34,537 nt of DNA. It comes from a virus. The DNA lies in IMG/VR virus record IMGVR_UViG_3300017527_000260, positions 1-34,537 of that record, one strand, 5' to 3'. The notes beneath the pieces were generated by a model that was not told the origin of the DNA, did not search any database, and worked only from the letters and a program-made list of their open reading frames with translations. The position numbers and the translations under genes are program-made. Within the stretch, counting starts at the first letter, position 1; each line of letters begins with the position of its first letter. This document shows positions 12,863 to 20,909 of this stretch, piece after piece.

Positions 12863-13067
12863 TTTTAGCAGTAGCGTACTTGGACCACCCAACGCTACCG
12901 AAATACGCTACCACAGTTGCAGTCAGTACCACCTGGGCGTTTGTGCTCAAATCGCCCCCATCTAAAACACCTACGCCGTCAGCAGCCAGAGTGGTCAAAT
13001 TTGTAGTCACCAACGCTAAAAGCCTACGCCAGCCTTTGGGCGTAAACCTGCTCTCTCCGTTAGGCAT
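12837..13067 (-). CDS. Holin-like membrane protein, 76 aa
   Basis: The ATG at 13067 overlaps the lysozyme stop by 8 bp. After a basic start (PNGESRFTPKGWRR) comes a moderately hydrophobic helix (LLALVTTNLTTLAADGVGVL) and a stronger one (AQVVLTATVVAYFGSVGW), with a polar C-terminus (SKYATAKNGHANVPQ). Two helices with a short N-terminal basic segment, coded next to the endolysin, are usual for small phage holins. Family membership is not certain. Confidence 0.5.
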   Translation of the reverse strand: MPNGESRFTPKGWRRLLALVTTNLTTLAADGVGVLDGGDLSTNAQVVLTATVVAYFGSVGWSKYATAKNGHANVPQ

Positions 13068-13509
13068 TTCTAATTAACCTCGCATTTTTGCGCGCCCTGT
13101 TAGGCAGCTGATCAGCATACTTGCTATCTAGTGCTTCATCAGCAGCACGCACAAAGTCTTTGTCATTGATAGCAGCTATGAGCTTCTCAAAGGTACGGAA
13201 CCTTGTAGGTCCTAAGTTATAGCGCATGTCCACCAAGGCCCTGCGCACGTTGGCGGGCAGGATTGTCAAGTCTGGTATGACATGCGTGAGATCATTCAGG
13301 GACTCGCGGACATCATTGGCTAGCATGACTAAGGCTTCAGGACCAGTGACACCCTTGTCAGCCAGGTTGCGCCCGAATCCCACTGTAGGAATGCCACTAA
13401 TTGTGTCACCTTTCTTGAGCGGCTCTCCGGTCTTGTCATCATAGACCATCTCCCTGAAGCCCTCATTAGAGGCGATGTAGCCCATCAAGGTAGATTCATC
13501 GTCTATCAT
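13060..13509 (-). CDS. T4-type lysozyme (GH24) endolysin
   Basis: The 149-aa protein has the lysozyme triad in the right order: Glu16 (NEGFREMVY), Asp25 (YDDKTG) and Thr42 (PTVGFGRNL), matching T4 lysozyme Glu11, Asp20 and Thr26 with an 11-residue insertion before the Thr. The second half has ALVDMRYNLGPTRFRTFEKLI and RAADEALDSKYADQLPNRARK, the usual C-terminal lobe with 'N-x-G...F..F..L...G/D..A' and the closing 'R...NRR' type segment. It cleaves peptidoglycan glycan strands at lysis. No signal peptide is present, so it needs the holin for release. ATG at 13509 overlaps the previous stop as ATGA. Confidence 0.92.
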   Translation of the reverse strand: MIDDESTLMGYIASNEGFREMVYDDKTGEPLKKGDTISGIPTVGFGRNLADKGVTGPEALVMLANDVRESLNDLTHVIPDLTILPANVRRALVDMRYNLGPTRFRTFEKLIAAINDKDFVRAADEALDSKYADQLPNRARKNARLIRNA

Positions 13510-13739
13510 GTTGAATCCCCCTTAAGCATTTCTAGTTGTGTCCTGATTTGGATTTGCCACAATTGCATCTCAAATTGCCTGTCGTGCAGTGTCTTGATCA
13601 AGGGCAGGATCTCCTGGACATCCTTGGCCGTCTCTTCTACCTTGGCCTTGGTCTCTATCTGGGTACGGTAAAAGGCTAGCAACGCGCCAGCCACAGTAAC
13701 CCCCAAAGCTACCCACTTGTATAGCTCCTTAGCCTCCAC
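13506..13739 (-). CDS. Small protein with N-terminal membrane helix and coiled coil, 77 aa (i-spanin or holin candidate)
   Basis: The likely start is GTG 13739, 10 bp inside the previous gene. One helix (LYKWVALGVTVAGALLAFY) crosses the membrane. The remaining ~50 residues form a charged coiled coil (TQIETKAKVEETAKDVQEIL, LHDRQFEMQLWQIQIRTQLEML). This shape (short cytoplasmic end, one helix, long periplasmic coiled coil) is that of an inner-membrane spanin subunit. No outer-membrane lipoprotein partner is visible, so a holin or membrane scaffold role remains open. Confidence 0.45.
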   Translation of the reverse strand: MEAKELYKWVALGVTVAGALLAFYRTQIETKAKVEETAKDVQEILPLIKTLHDRQFEMQLWQIQIRTQLEMLKGDST

Positions 13740-14055
13740 CGCGACTCATTATCGTCTTAATCAGTGCCCCAACACCAGCGGCCAGCGCTACACCAATGCC
13801 CGTCCACATCAGCTTGACTTTGGTCCTGTACTCCTTGAAGCTATCAAGCAACTCGGGGGCAGCCTTGATCTCCAGGATGAAGATGCTATGCTTCTCTATG
13901 GCCTTACCGTGTTCGTCAAGCGTGACCTTGCACTCTTCTGACTCATTGGCCAACCGCTTCATTTTATGTGCCAGGCGTAACAAGGCAATTTGCTTTGGGT
14001 TTAGCCCGGCCTCATCCAGAATGGCCGTCTCAATCCCATTGGTCTCATCTGCCAC
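13729..14055 (-). CDS. Coiled-coil protein with C-terminal membrane helix, 108 aa
   Basis: The GTG at 14055 follows GGAGG by 9 nt and overlaps the cupin stop by 11 bp, so it is preferred over a TTG at 14124 without a site. The protein has an N-terminal helical part (GLNPKQIALLRLAHKMKRLA), a coiled coil (LDEHGKAIEKHSIFILEIK) and a C-terminal helix (LMWTGIGVALAAGVGALIKTIM). With the next two genes it forms a run of membrane and coiled-coil proteins in front of the endolysin, consistent with holin or anti-holin duty. The family is not recognised. Confidence 0.5.
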   Translation of the reverse strand: MADETNGIETAILDEAGLNPKQIALLRLAHKMKRLANESEECKVTLDEHGKAIEKHSIFILEIKAAPELLDSFKEYRTKVKLMWTGIGVALAAGVGALIKTIMSRGGG

Positions 14056-14437
14056 CTGGGTAGCCCTCCGCGTCAGGTACTGTGATGCCGATAAGTCGGG
14101 CCACTTGTTCGCCCAAGATGACAAAGTGAGGAGTGCCTGGTGGGATATAGATGTGCCCGCCCACCTCTATTTTGTGCTCTTTGCCATCTAACGAGACGGT
14201 GCAAGAGCCTTCATAGACAATCAGCCATTCATGGCAGGCATGAGCATGGGACTCTAGTACATCATTGGCTGGGCAAGTTGCGGTCTGGATGGCTATCTGG
14301 CCTGGTATATTAAATAGGTTGCGCCCTTGCATAATACTGCCATCACGGCAAGTATACTCTACGGTATTATGCGTGTCGTCATCCCACCTTTTGATAAGGT
14401 CTGTAAGCTCCTGTATCTCTTCCATCTCAAACTTCAA
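14045..14437 (-). CDS. Cupin-domain protein
   Basis: Both cupin motifs are exact. Motif 1, His64-x-His66-x3-Glu70-x6-Gly77, is in HAHACHEWLIVYEG; motif 2, G-x5-P-x-G-x2-H, is in GGHIYIPPGTPH. All four metal ligands are therefore present and the protein should hold a divalent metal in a small beta barrel. The reaction (isomerase, dioxygenase or simple sensor) cannot be told. The start is a TTG at 14437, seven nt after GGAGGT; the ATG at 14425 would be 19 nt away. It lies between the giant internal protein and the lysis cassette, an unusual place for a metabolic-type fold. Confidence 0.85.
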   Translation of the reverse strand: MKFEMEEIQELTDLIKRWDDDTHNTVEYTCRDGSIMQGRNLFNIPGQIAIQTATCPANDVLESHAHACHEWLIVYEGSCTVSLDGKEHKIEVGGHIYIPPGTPHFVILGEQVARLIGITVPDAEGYPGGR

Positions 14438-14442
14438 CAGAC

Positions 14443-17400
14443 CTACCTCCGGCTACCGCGCCTTCCCCCTGAGCTTCTACGAGATCTGCGACGTCCAGTA
14501 GCTGGCGCAGCTCTGCTAGATTTCTCGCCGTAGTCCTTGCTAAAATGCCAGCCAGTCATGCCAGACCAGACTTGTGGGTCACTAAAGAATTGCTTTTTAT
14601 CGTCCCCCACAGCCTTCATCATGGACTCAGCGCTGATAGGTGACCAAGCCCTCAAATAGGCTATCAACCAGGGGTCAATGCCCCACTGTGGCCTGCCATA
14701 TGGGCCTGATGTCTTGCCCTCTTTGATGTCCGCTAGGCGGGCTAATCCCCTGCCGCTCTTAAACTCCATGCCGGAGGTGGCCTCAACGCCAAACCTCGGC
14801 AAGGCAGCGATCTTGCCCACCATGTACGGGGCAGGATCGCGGGCCTCTGCTATCTCAAGCTGGTCAGGTGTGAGCTCATTCCAGAACCCTAGCGCTACCT
14901 TCCATTGCTCACCCCAATGCCGCCATGGGTCAAAGTACATTGTCTGACCGGCATCCTGTGGCCAATTGTCCGGTAGACTGAACTGGACTAGGTGCCGCTT
15001 CCCCTCTTCATTCTCATGCATCCAGTGCCCAGAGAGCATCTTGTTCATCATGTTGCCCGCGACAAAATTTAGCGCGGCGATCCTGGCCATCCCCATACGA
15101 GCTACCTGGCCCTTGGCCCCTGGATCACGTAGCCCCTGCAACCAGAAACTCCAGTTTGATATCTGCCAATCAGGAGCAAGTAGAACCATAGAGGCCACCT
15201 GTTTCGCAGATCTGGCTATACCTTTCCATTCCCAGTCAATGCCACCATGGAGCCTGTTAACAGTTGTCCCTGCGTCCTTTAGCGCCTGCTCGTGGCCGAC
15301 ATTTATGTTGCGGAGCTGGTTATAGACAGCCTTAAACGCAGCCGCCTTAGTGGCCCGGTAAGTATTTTCCCAGAGATGGTAGCTATTAAACCGCTCAATG
15401 CCACCGACGGCCCGTAATGGGCTAAACTTCCTGCGATGGCCCATCTCCTTGACAATCCGCTCCATGCCTGTACGGATATGAGCTATGTCTGGCGGTGTAA
15501 GGGTAAACTGCCCTTTGGCCATGCCCTCGGTAACAATCGGGTCTAGCAATATGTTGTCGCTGATCTTTTGCTTAGTGAGTTTGGCGAAAAGCCCCTTACC
15601 GCCAGCCTTGGGGAACGGGTTAGCGCCAAGGCCCACGTTGTTCATCCACAAAGCCCAATAGTGGAACGGAGATAGCGACAGCTTGGCTACCTTCATCTTG
15701 GCATTGATGTTAAATATAGGCTTGATAAATTTATTGCTGATGCCCTTGTCCAGATAGTTTTCTAATACTGGTGCGATGTCCCGGTGGACCATAAGCTTCC
15801 CATCGCTGACAAGATACTTTTGGAAACGCTCAGGCACCGGCGAAACACCTTCGGCCTCAATAGCCTTACTCCAGTTGCGGACCCGCTTAAACCCCGGAGC
15901 CTCAATAGCAGTATACGTTGCTTGATCCACCTTCTTCTTAAATGTCGGGGTATCGGACCACAGCGCTGCCGGTACAGACTCTCCAGTGGCTCTGTCCATA
16001 ACAACTGTGTCCAGCAACTTTGTGCGCATTTCCTGGGCCGCCATAACCCGTTGGACGTCATTGTATTCCCTGGCAGTGATATTGATTAGGTCAAAGTCCC
16101 GCCAAGTATGGCCCTTGGCCAGGCGCTCGGCTAGCCCGTCCCTATGGCGCTTCTTGGCCTGCGATGGATGCGTTGTGGCCAGGTCACCAGTTTTGCCAGG
16201 CTTGAGCCACACTTTCCGCATGCCCTTTTTGCCCTTAAGCCGCACAACATCATGCTCCGGGAGATAGCTAATGCCCTCACCAAACTCTCCTAGCGGCGCA
16301 TCATACCAGCCAGCATCTTCCTTGATCCTCTTCATCTCTTCATATATGTCCCGGTATGTGTCAAGATACTCAAGGACATCCTTGTACTTCTCTTGGTTGC
16401 CCAGGATCTTGCGCATTTCCTTGTCAAGCCACCGCCACTCTTTGGGGAAGTCTTTGTGCTCGGCCCACTTGGCCCATGTCTTTAGGCCGGGCCTATTCCC
16501 AGCGGCATCGGGCTTACTATACTGATAGAGAGCAGACAGCAATGGAGTTTGGCGATCACCGCGCAGAGCCTCTTTGCCGCGCTTCTTCTTGTAACTCTTG
16601 CGGATAACCTTTTCTGCTGCCCGCTGTGGGGCGATAAATAATTCCTGGGCCTCATGAGCAGTTACTTTGGTCTTGCCCACAAACTTGCGGTACTCCCTGA
16701 CAACCTCTTCCGGGGCGCGGGATATGGAGGTTAGTGACCTTGCTACTCTACGTGCATGGTTTATATGCTCACCGGCCTCTAGGTTGTTAATCTTCCTGCC
16801 CAAAGCCCTGCCGGCCGCCTTGATGGGCTCTGCTACAACCTTGTTGATGATGCGAGCCGGTACTCCCAATGTGCCCTCTGCCAGGCCACGCAGGGCCATG
16901 TCTCGTGCCTTGCCCACCTGCTCTGGCGTAGCTCCGTCAATGCCAGCACCGACTTGAACGTCCTTCGGCTTTTTGGGCAACGGGAGTTCTTGCTGCTCCC
17001 CAAGCCTTTCTTTGATAAAGGCCGGGCCACGCTTTTCTGTCGGCTTCGGGGCCTCATACTCTTCTGGCCTGAGCTGAGTCTTCTCCATCACATCTTTTAA
17101 TGTCGTGCCAGCCTCTTTGGCCACGCGCTCCATCTCAGTGCGCATCTCGCCTGCCTGGCGAATCTTCTCAACACTGCGAGGAGTCATCGGGGCCTTCGGG
17201 CCTCGGGTTAAACCCTCACTCATGCCATGGACAACAGGGAAGGACAGTGCCCCAAGGGCAACATCTCGCAGCGTAGCATTAGGATCAAGCGCCGTCAGGC
17301 CGGCACCAAGAGCAGCCGACTCCCCGTACTGATAGGGGCGAGTAGCCTGTATGTTCTCAACCGCCCGTTTAGCAGTCGGCCCCATAGCTTTGCCAGCCAC

Positions 17401-18135
17401 CGCAGGCGGCAAAAGTCTTTGTGCCTTAAGAAGCGTGCCCAACCCCAGGCCCTTGGCAGCTGCCCCTGGGTCCCCGCCAGAAGCAATCCCCTCGTAGGCC
17501 CCAAAAGCCAAAGGCCCTGAGACATGCTCTGCTGCTTTACGACCTATCAGGCCCTTAAGGCCAGACTTAATCAGGCTCTGGCCAGTGGCAATTGGTGCCA
17601 CCATGCCTGCGACGTCGCCGGCCTGATGAGCCCAGTCCCCTACAAACTCCTCTACAGGATCTGTGCCAGGTAACGGACGAGTCTCTTGGGACTCTAGGCC
17701 AGTCATACGCCGGCCAATGGCATTGAGGAAGCGGTCCTGTGGCGGAGTTGTCAGTCCTGTCTGCTCCATCTTCAGGGCAGACCAGGCCTTCCATTCTGGG
17801 TCATAGGTGCCAGGCTTGGCGTCTTTAGGGGGATCTAGATCGTCAAGGATACGCAGAGGCTGTTTAGCCAATTCTGCTTGGCGCTGCTGCTTGCCGGCCA
17901 GGAACTGAGCCAGTGGCGAGCCTTCGCCCTTAAACGGCCCTGTTTCTATTGCAGGAGTCTGGCTTTCCTGCATGCGCTTACGGATATGTTGACGGAGTTC
18001 TTCGGTCCACTCATACCCATCAGCCTCCATCGCAGCCCGGATATCGGACATGAATTTATGGGTAGAGGCCAGATGCTCAAGCCGGCCTTTGCCAAATACT
18101 GTGCCCGTAGGGTCATATGGGCTAGTAGTAGCCAC
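14443..18135 (-). CDS. Giant internal virion / DNA-ejection protein, 1230 aa
   Basis: The GTG at 18135 follows GGGAGAT and overlaps the previous gene by 14 bp; an ATG 39 bp upstream would overlap 53 bp. The N-terminal third is Gly/Ala/Pro-rich with hydrophobic stretches (AGDVAGMVAPIATGQSLIKS, GLGTLLKAQRLLPPAVAG). The central part is charged and helical (VREYRKFVGKTKVTAHEAQE, KRGKEALRGD). The C-terminal third (KVAKLSLSPFHYWALWMNN, RFNSYHLWENTYRATKAAAF, VASMVLLAPDWQISNWSFW) resembles 'large polyvalent protein' modules and T7 gp16-type ejection proteins that line the path for DNA entry. No lytic transglycosylase motif was seen. Position after the tail genes and two smaller internal proteins supports the role. 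Confidence 0.65.
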   Translation of the reverse strand: MATTSPYDPTGTVFGKGRLEHLASTHKFMSDIRAAMEADGYEWTEELRQHIRKRMQESQTPAIETGPFKGEGSPLAQFLAGKQQRQAELAKQPLRILDDLDPPKDAKPGTYDPEWKAWSALKMEQTGLTTPPQDRFLNAIGRRMTGLESQETRPLPGTDPVEEFVGDWAHQAGDVAGMVAPIATGQSLIKSGLKGLIGRKAAEHVSGPLAFGAYEGIASGGDPGAAAKGLGLGTLLKAQRLLPPAVAGKAMGPTAKRAVENIQATRPYQYGESAALGAGLTALDPNATLRDVALGALSFPVVHGMSEGLTRGPKAPMTPRSVEKIRQAGEMRTEMERVAKEAGTTLKDVMEKTQLRPEEYEAPKPTEKRGPAFIKERLGEQQELPLPKKPKDVQVGAGIDGATPEQVGKARDMALRGLAEGTLGVPARIINKVVAEPIKAAGRALGRKINNLEAGEHINHARRVARSLTSISRAPEEVVREYRKFVGKTKVTAHEAQELFIAPQRAAEKVIRKSYKKKRGKEALRGDRQTPLLSALYQYSKPDAAGNRPGLKTWAKWAEHKDFPKEWRWLDKEMRKILGNQEKYKDVLEYLDTYRDIYEEMKRIKEDAGWYDAPLGEFGEGISYLPEHDVVRLKGKKGMRKVWLKPGKTGDLATTHPSQAKKRHRDGLAERLAKGHTWRDFDLINITAREYNDVQRVMAAQEMRTKLLDTVVMDRATGESVPAALWSDTPTFKKKVDQATYTAIEAPGFKRVRNWSKAIEAEGVSPVPERFQKYLVSDGKLMVHRDIAPVLENYLDKGISNKFIKPIFNINAKMKVAKLSLSPFHYWALWMNNVGLGANPFPKAGGKGLFAKLTKQKISDNILLDPIVTEGMAKGQFTLTPPDIAHIRTGMERIVKEMGHRRKFSPLRAVGGIERFNSYHLWENTYRATKAAAFKAVYNQLRNINVGHEQALKDAGTTVNRLHGGIDWEWKGIARSAKQVASMVLLAPDWQISNWSFWLQGLRDPGAKGQVARMGMARIAALNFVAGNMMNKMLSGHWMHENEEGKRHLVQFSLPDNWPQDAGQTMYFDPWRHWGEQWKVALGFWNELTPDQLEIAEARDPAPYMVGKIAALPRFGVEATSGMEFKSGRGLARLADIKEGKTSGPYGRPQWGIDPWLIAYLRAWSPISAESMMKAVGDDKKQFFSDPQVWSGMTGWHFSKDYGEKSSRAAPATGRRRSRRSSGGRRGSRR

Positions 18136-19201
18136 GCAAATATCTCCCGGAATCAAAAGCCTTCTTGGCGTCATCCTCTATTTTCTCGGGATCTACTGTA
18201 CCAGCACGGGATTCAGCCTCAGGGGGCGTAGGTTGCCGACCCTCCAAAATGTTGGGCAGGTCTTCTAGCCTTAAACGCCCGCCGTAAGAGCTTTTAAGAT
18301 AAGACTCTAGCTTAGACAACGGCACTGGCTTCATATCATTGTCAGCCGCAAATTTCTGTAAGCGCATCAACAGGTTCTGGTGATCTACGGCTTCTATCTG
18401 ACGACCCATCCAGTTTTTGTCTATCCACTGGCCTGTCTCGGGATCACGCTCAAACTCGTCAAAGAACTCACCTAGTGCCGGGTACTCTTGCCCAGCCTCA
18501 TGCCCCTGGTATTCGGGGTGCGCCCGTAAAGCAGCTAGCGCACCAGCAGCCATTGGGCGACCAGGTACGGCCTGAGTGGACTCCACTGCCGCTGCCTGGA
18601 GGTCCCATAGGTCTGGCTGCATTCTGCCGAGAAGATCCTCAGGGATGACCGACCCCTCTTGGCCCTCTCTCGGATACAACTCAGCAGAAATAGCATCCGC
18701 TATCTTCTTCTGGTCAGCCCCGGACATATCCATCCTGATATCAATGCCCTTATGGGGTGGCCCAGTAATGCCGAGCCTGCTTAGGGTGGGTAGATTTTCC
18801 AGACTAGCCCCAAGCTCATAGGCGGCCTTTTCCTTACTAAACGTAGCCCATGGGTCCACTGCCTCTTCTTCTTTAGCCGGTATCCCAAGGACCTCCATTG
18901 CTAAAGGATGTCCCTGTTGTGCCAAGCTAAGAACCTGCCCAAAATTTTCGCCGGTAATAGACTTGCGAAGAGATTCTGGGCTTGACAAGTCAGGCTGCGC
19001 CTTCTTGGGCTTCAGAGACGCCTTATAGTCTGCCAACTGCTCGCGGAGATCATACTCAGTCTCCATTGCCCCCATCTTGCGCATATCCTGCTCTTGCTGC
19101 ATCATATCGCGCAGCTCCATCAACCTGCGCTCCATAGCGTAACGCTGCGAGGCAGGTGCAGCCTGGTCATATGCAGAATGGAAACGTTCCCAGAAACCCA
19201 T
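18122..19201 (-). CDS. Probable internal virion protein, 359 aa
   Basis: The ATG at 19201 follows AGGAGAAGTC. The first ~65 residues form a Met/Glu/Arg coiled coil (RYAMERRLMELRDMMQQEQD, MRKMGAMETEYDLREQL). Then come a flexible acidic region with SPESLRKSITGENFGQVL, and helical segments (ADQKKIADAISAELYPREG, LMRLQKFAADNDMK). It is read between the Gly-rich protein and the giant protein. Its position suggests the second ejection protein of a T7-like gp14/gp15/gp16 set. No catalytic motif or recognisable family. Confidence 0.5.
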   Translation of the reverse strand: MGFWERFHSAYDQAAPASQRYAMERRLMELRDMMQQEQDMRKMGAMETEYDLREQLADYKASLKPKKAQPDLSSPESLRKSITGENFGQVLSLAQQGHPLAMEVLGIPAKEEEAVDPWATFSKEKAAYELGASLENLPTLSRLGITGPPHKGIDIRMDMSGADQKKIADAISAELYPREGQEGSVIPEDLLGRMQPDLWDLQAAAVESTQAVPGRPMAAGALAALRAHPEYQGHEAGQEYPALGEFFDEFERDPETGQWIDKNWMGRQIEAVDHQNLLMRLQKFAADNDMKPVPLSKLESYLKSSYGGRLRLEDLPNILEGRQPTPPEAESRAGTVDPEKIEDDAKKAFDSGRYLRGYY

Positions 19202-19209
19202 GACTTCTC

Positions 19210-19932
19210 CTACCTGCCCAGCGTGCCAAGTATTCTATAGAGTCTGTTCAAATCCTTACCGGCAACAGCCTGTCTCGCCATAGCCCCAGGCCCTACACCG
19301 ATATATGAGCCAGCAGAACCGGCGGGAAGATGCTGAAGGCTAGGACGGCTGCCCAGCGCAGCGGGGCTCCCTACCGCTCCACCGCCCTGTCCAAAGATCT
19401 TGCCGCCTAACCACTCACCAGCGCCCATACCCAAAGTTGTCCCCAGGCCCGGCACAACAGAGCCTAGCAAGCCGCCAGTAACAGAACCAAACAAGCCACC
19501 CAGACCGCCCCCCTGGTTTTGCTTGTTGAGCATGTTCTGATAGCCCATAAGGTTGCGCTGCATGGCATATTGTTCTTGAGCGCTTGTAGGTGTCCTGAGC
19601 CCGGCCAAACCAATACCATAGGCCCTGCGGTTGGCTGCATCAGCAGACATGGCCTGAGCCAGCATTCTCTCGGTTGCAGCATCAGCGCCACCACCGCGGG
19701 AGCTTACACCCCGACTGGCCATCAAGTCTCTGAGGGTCGCAGTACCGGCCCTAGCAGCAGGAGCAAAGCCAAAGTCCTGTCCCCCCTGCTGGTATCTGTT
19801 GACCAGCATACTCAGCAAGCCACGCTGCCCATAGGGATCATACTGCATAGGATCAAGCGTCTGCCTATAACGCTGTTGGGCCTCACCCGCCTTGCGCTTG
19901 ATCTGGTTGGCCATATCAACATAACTAGGCAT
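19210..19932 (-). CDS. Gly-rich internal virion protein (gp14-like ejection protein), 240 aa
   Basis: The ATG at 19932 follows AGGAGAG. A helical N-terminus (MPSYVDMANQIKRKAGEAQQ) precedes a stretch of QYAMQRNLMGYQNMLNKQNQ. A Gly-rich hydrophobic region follows (GGLFGSVTGGLLGSVVPGLG, TTLGMGAGEWLGGKIFG). Such Gly/Leu membrane-active segments are typical of the smallest ejection protein in podoviruses, which inserts into the host outer membrane or periplasm during DNA entry. The order small - middle - giant across three genes matches T7 gp14-15-16. The role is inferred. Confidence 0.55.
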   Translation of the reverse strand: MPSYVDMANQIKRKAGEAQQRYRQTLDPMQYDPYGQRGLLSMLVNRYQQGGQDFGFAPAARAGTATLRDLMASRGVSSRGGGADAATERMLAQAMSADAANRRAYGIGLAGLRTPTSAQEQYAMQRNLMGYQNMLNKQNQGGGLGGLFGSVTGGLLGSVVPGLGTTLGMGAGEWLGGKIFGQGGGAVGSPAALGSRPSLQHLPAGSAGSYIGVGPGAMARQAVAGKDLNRLYRILGTLGR

Positions 19933-19941
19933 TACTCTCTC

Positions 19942-20307
19942 CTAACTCACCAGAATGGCGTTGCGCCATCTGCCATTCAGATATACTTGGATGTAATCAT
20001 TGCCGCCCTCATTGGACGGCTGGTATCTCGCTAATCCATCAGGCGGGTCAGAACCCGTCTTGTGCCGTGGCAGCACTGCTGGGATGTTCTTGGCCTGCCA
20101 TACAACTCTGTCCCCTCTGCGATCTAGCTTGATAAGTCTGTTCTGCAAGCGCCTGATCCTGCGCCGGTTCTCTTTCTCCTGGGCCAGAGTGTCCCTGACT
20201 AATGTGATAAGCTCTGGGTACTGCTTGCGTGTCTCAGCAGGCAGGGCAGCCAGCATCTGCTCAAGCTGAGTTGTGGTTGTGCGCATCCCAAGGCGATCAG
20301 TAATCAT
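19942..20307 (-). CDS. Tail-region protein with LDRRGD motif, 121 aa
   Basis: The ATG at 20307 overlaps the previous stop (ATGA). An N-terminal helical part (TTTQLEQMLAALPAETRKQY) and a coiled coil (AQEKENRRRIRRLQNRLI) lead into KLDRRGDRVVWQAKNI and a short C-terminal region (DYIQVYLNGRWRNAILVS). The LDRRGD-x3-W-x-AK segment is shared with the protein coded just before it. The coiled coil suggests an oligomer attached to the tail, perhaps a needle, plug or fibre-base protein. No database family is recognised. Confidence 0.5.
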   Translation of the reverse strand: MITDRLGMRTTTTQLEQMLAALPAETRKQYPELITLVRDTLAQEKENRRRIRRLQNRLIKLDRRGDRVVWQAKNIPAVLPRHKTGSDPPDGLARYQPSNEGGNDYIQVYLNGRWRNAILVS

Positions 20308-20909
20308 ATTGAGTGGTACTCCGCTGGGCCATCGCCAAAGTTAGGTATATAGATATCAGTGATGTATTCCTTGTCGTCCTGCCATAGATCCATGCTGGGC
20401 ACCTTCCAGCGCCACAAAAACTCGTAAGTCGTCCCACATCTGCCAGCTATAGCCGTTGTGCCCTCGCTGTGAGGCGTGTTCTGCTCCGGGCTAGACCACG
20501 GAGTTGCCGATGTCCACTTATGCACTGGATGGTCAAACAACCACTTCACCTGGCAATCCGGGTCTGTTGTTACCCCAGTCACATCAATCTGCGTATAAGA
20601 CATGTATGGCGTACAGTAGACACTCCACGTAGATAGCGTAGGCAGCGCCAACGGCGGCATGGACTCTTCTGTCCAGTCACCACTGCCTGTATCCATCCCA
20701 ATATGCCTGATCCCCGTCGGGTCATCTGTCAGCCATCGCACAGTCCCAAACACAGGGTTAATTGGCAGGTCATGGCCGTCATGGACCCTGACCAGCTTCT
20801 TGGCGTCCCAACGGATTGTATCTCCCCTGCGGTCAAGCCTAATTGCCTCATCTTCTAAAAGGTCTAGTGCCCTTCTATTATCATCTGGCAGCCGGTATGA
20901 GCGGCTCAT
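20304..20909 (-). CDS. Tail-region protein with LDRRGD motif, 201 aa
   Basis: The ATG at 20909 overlaps the nozzle stop (ATGA). A short N-terminal helix (DDNRRALDLLEDEAI) is followed by RLDRRGDTIRWDAKKLVRV, the same motif as in the next gene. The remainder is Trp-, Thr- and Pro-rich strands (FGTVRWLTDDPTGIRHIG, STWSVYCTPYMSYTQIDV, TTYEFLWRWKVPSMD), which suggests a beta-rich, probably receptor- or glycan-facing domain. Directly after the nozzle gene, it may be a tail fibre or tail accessory. The assignment is inferred. Confidence 0.5.
   Translation of the reverse strand: MSRSYRLPDDNRRALDLLEDEAIRLDRRGDTIRWDAKKLVRVHDGHDLPINPVFGTVRWLTDDPTGIRHIGMDTGSGDWTEESMPPLALPTLSTWSVYCTPYMSYTQIDVTGVTTDPDCQVKWLFDHPVHKWTSATPWSSPEQNTPHSEGTTAIAGRCGTTYEFLWRWKVPSMDLWQDDKEYITDIYIPNFGDGPAEYHSI

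Noticed and set aside
19519-20034. A 171-aa plus-strand frame across the Gly-rich internal protein
   Set aside because: It is antisense to two minus-strand genes with good ribosome sites and spans their junction.
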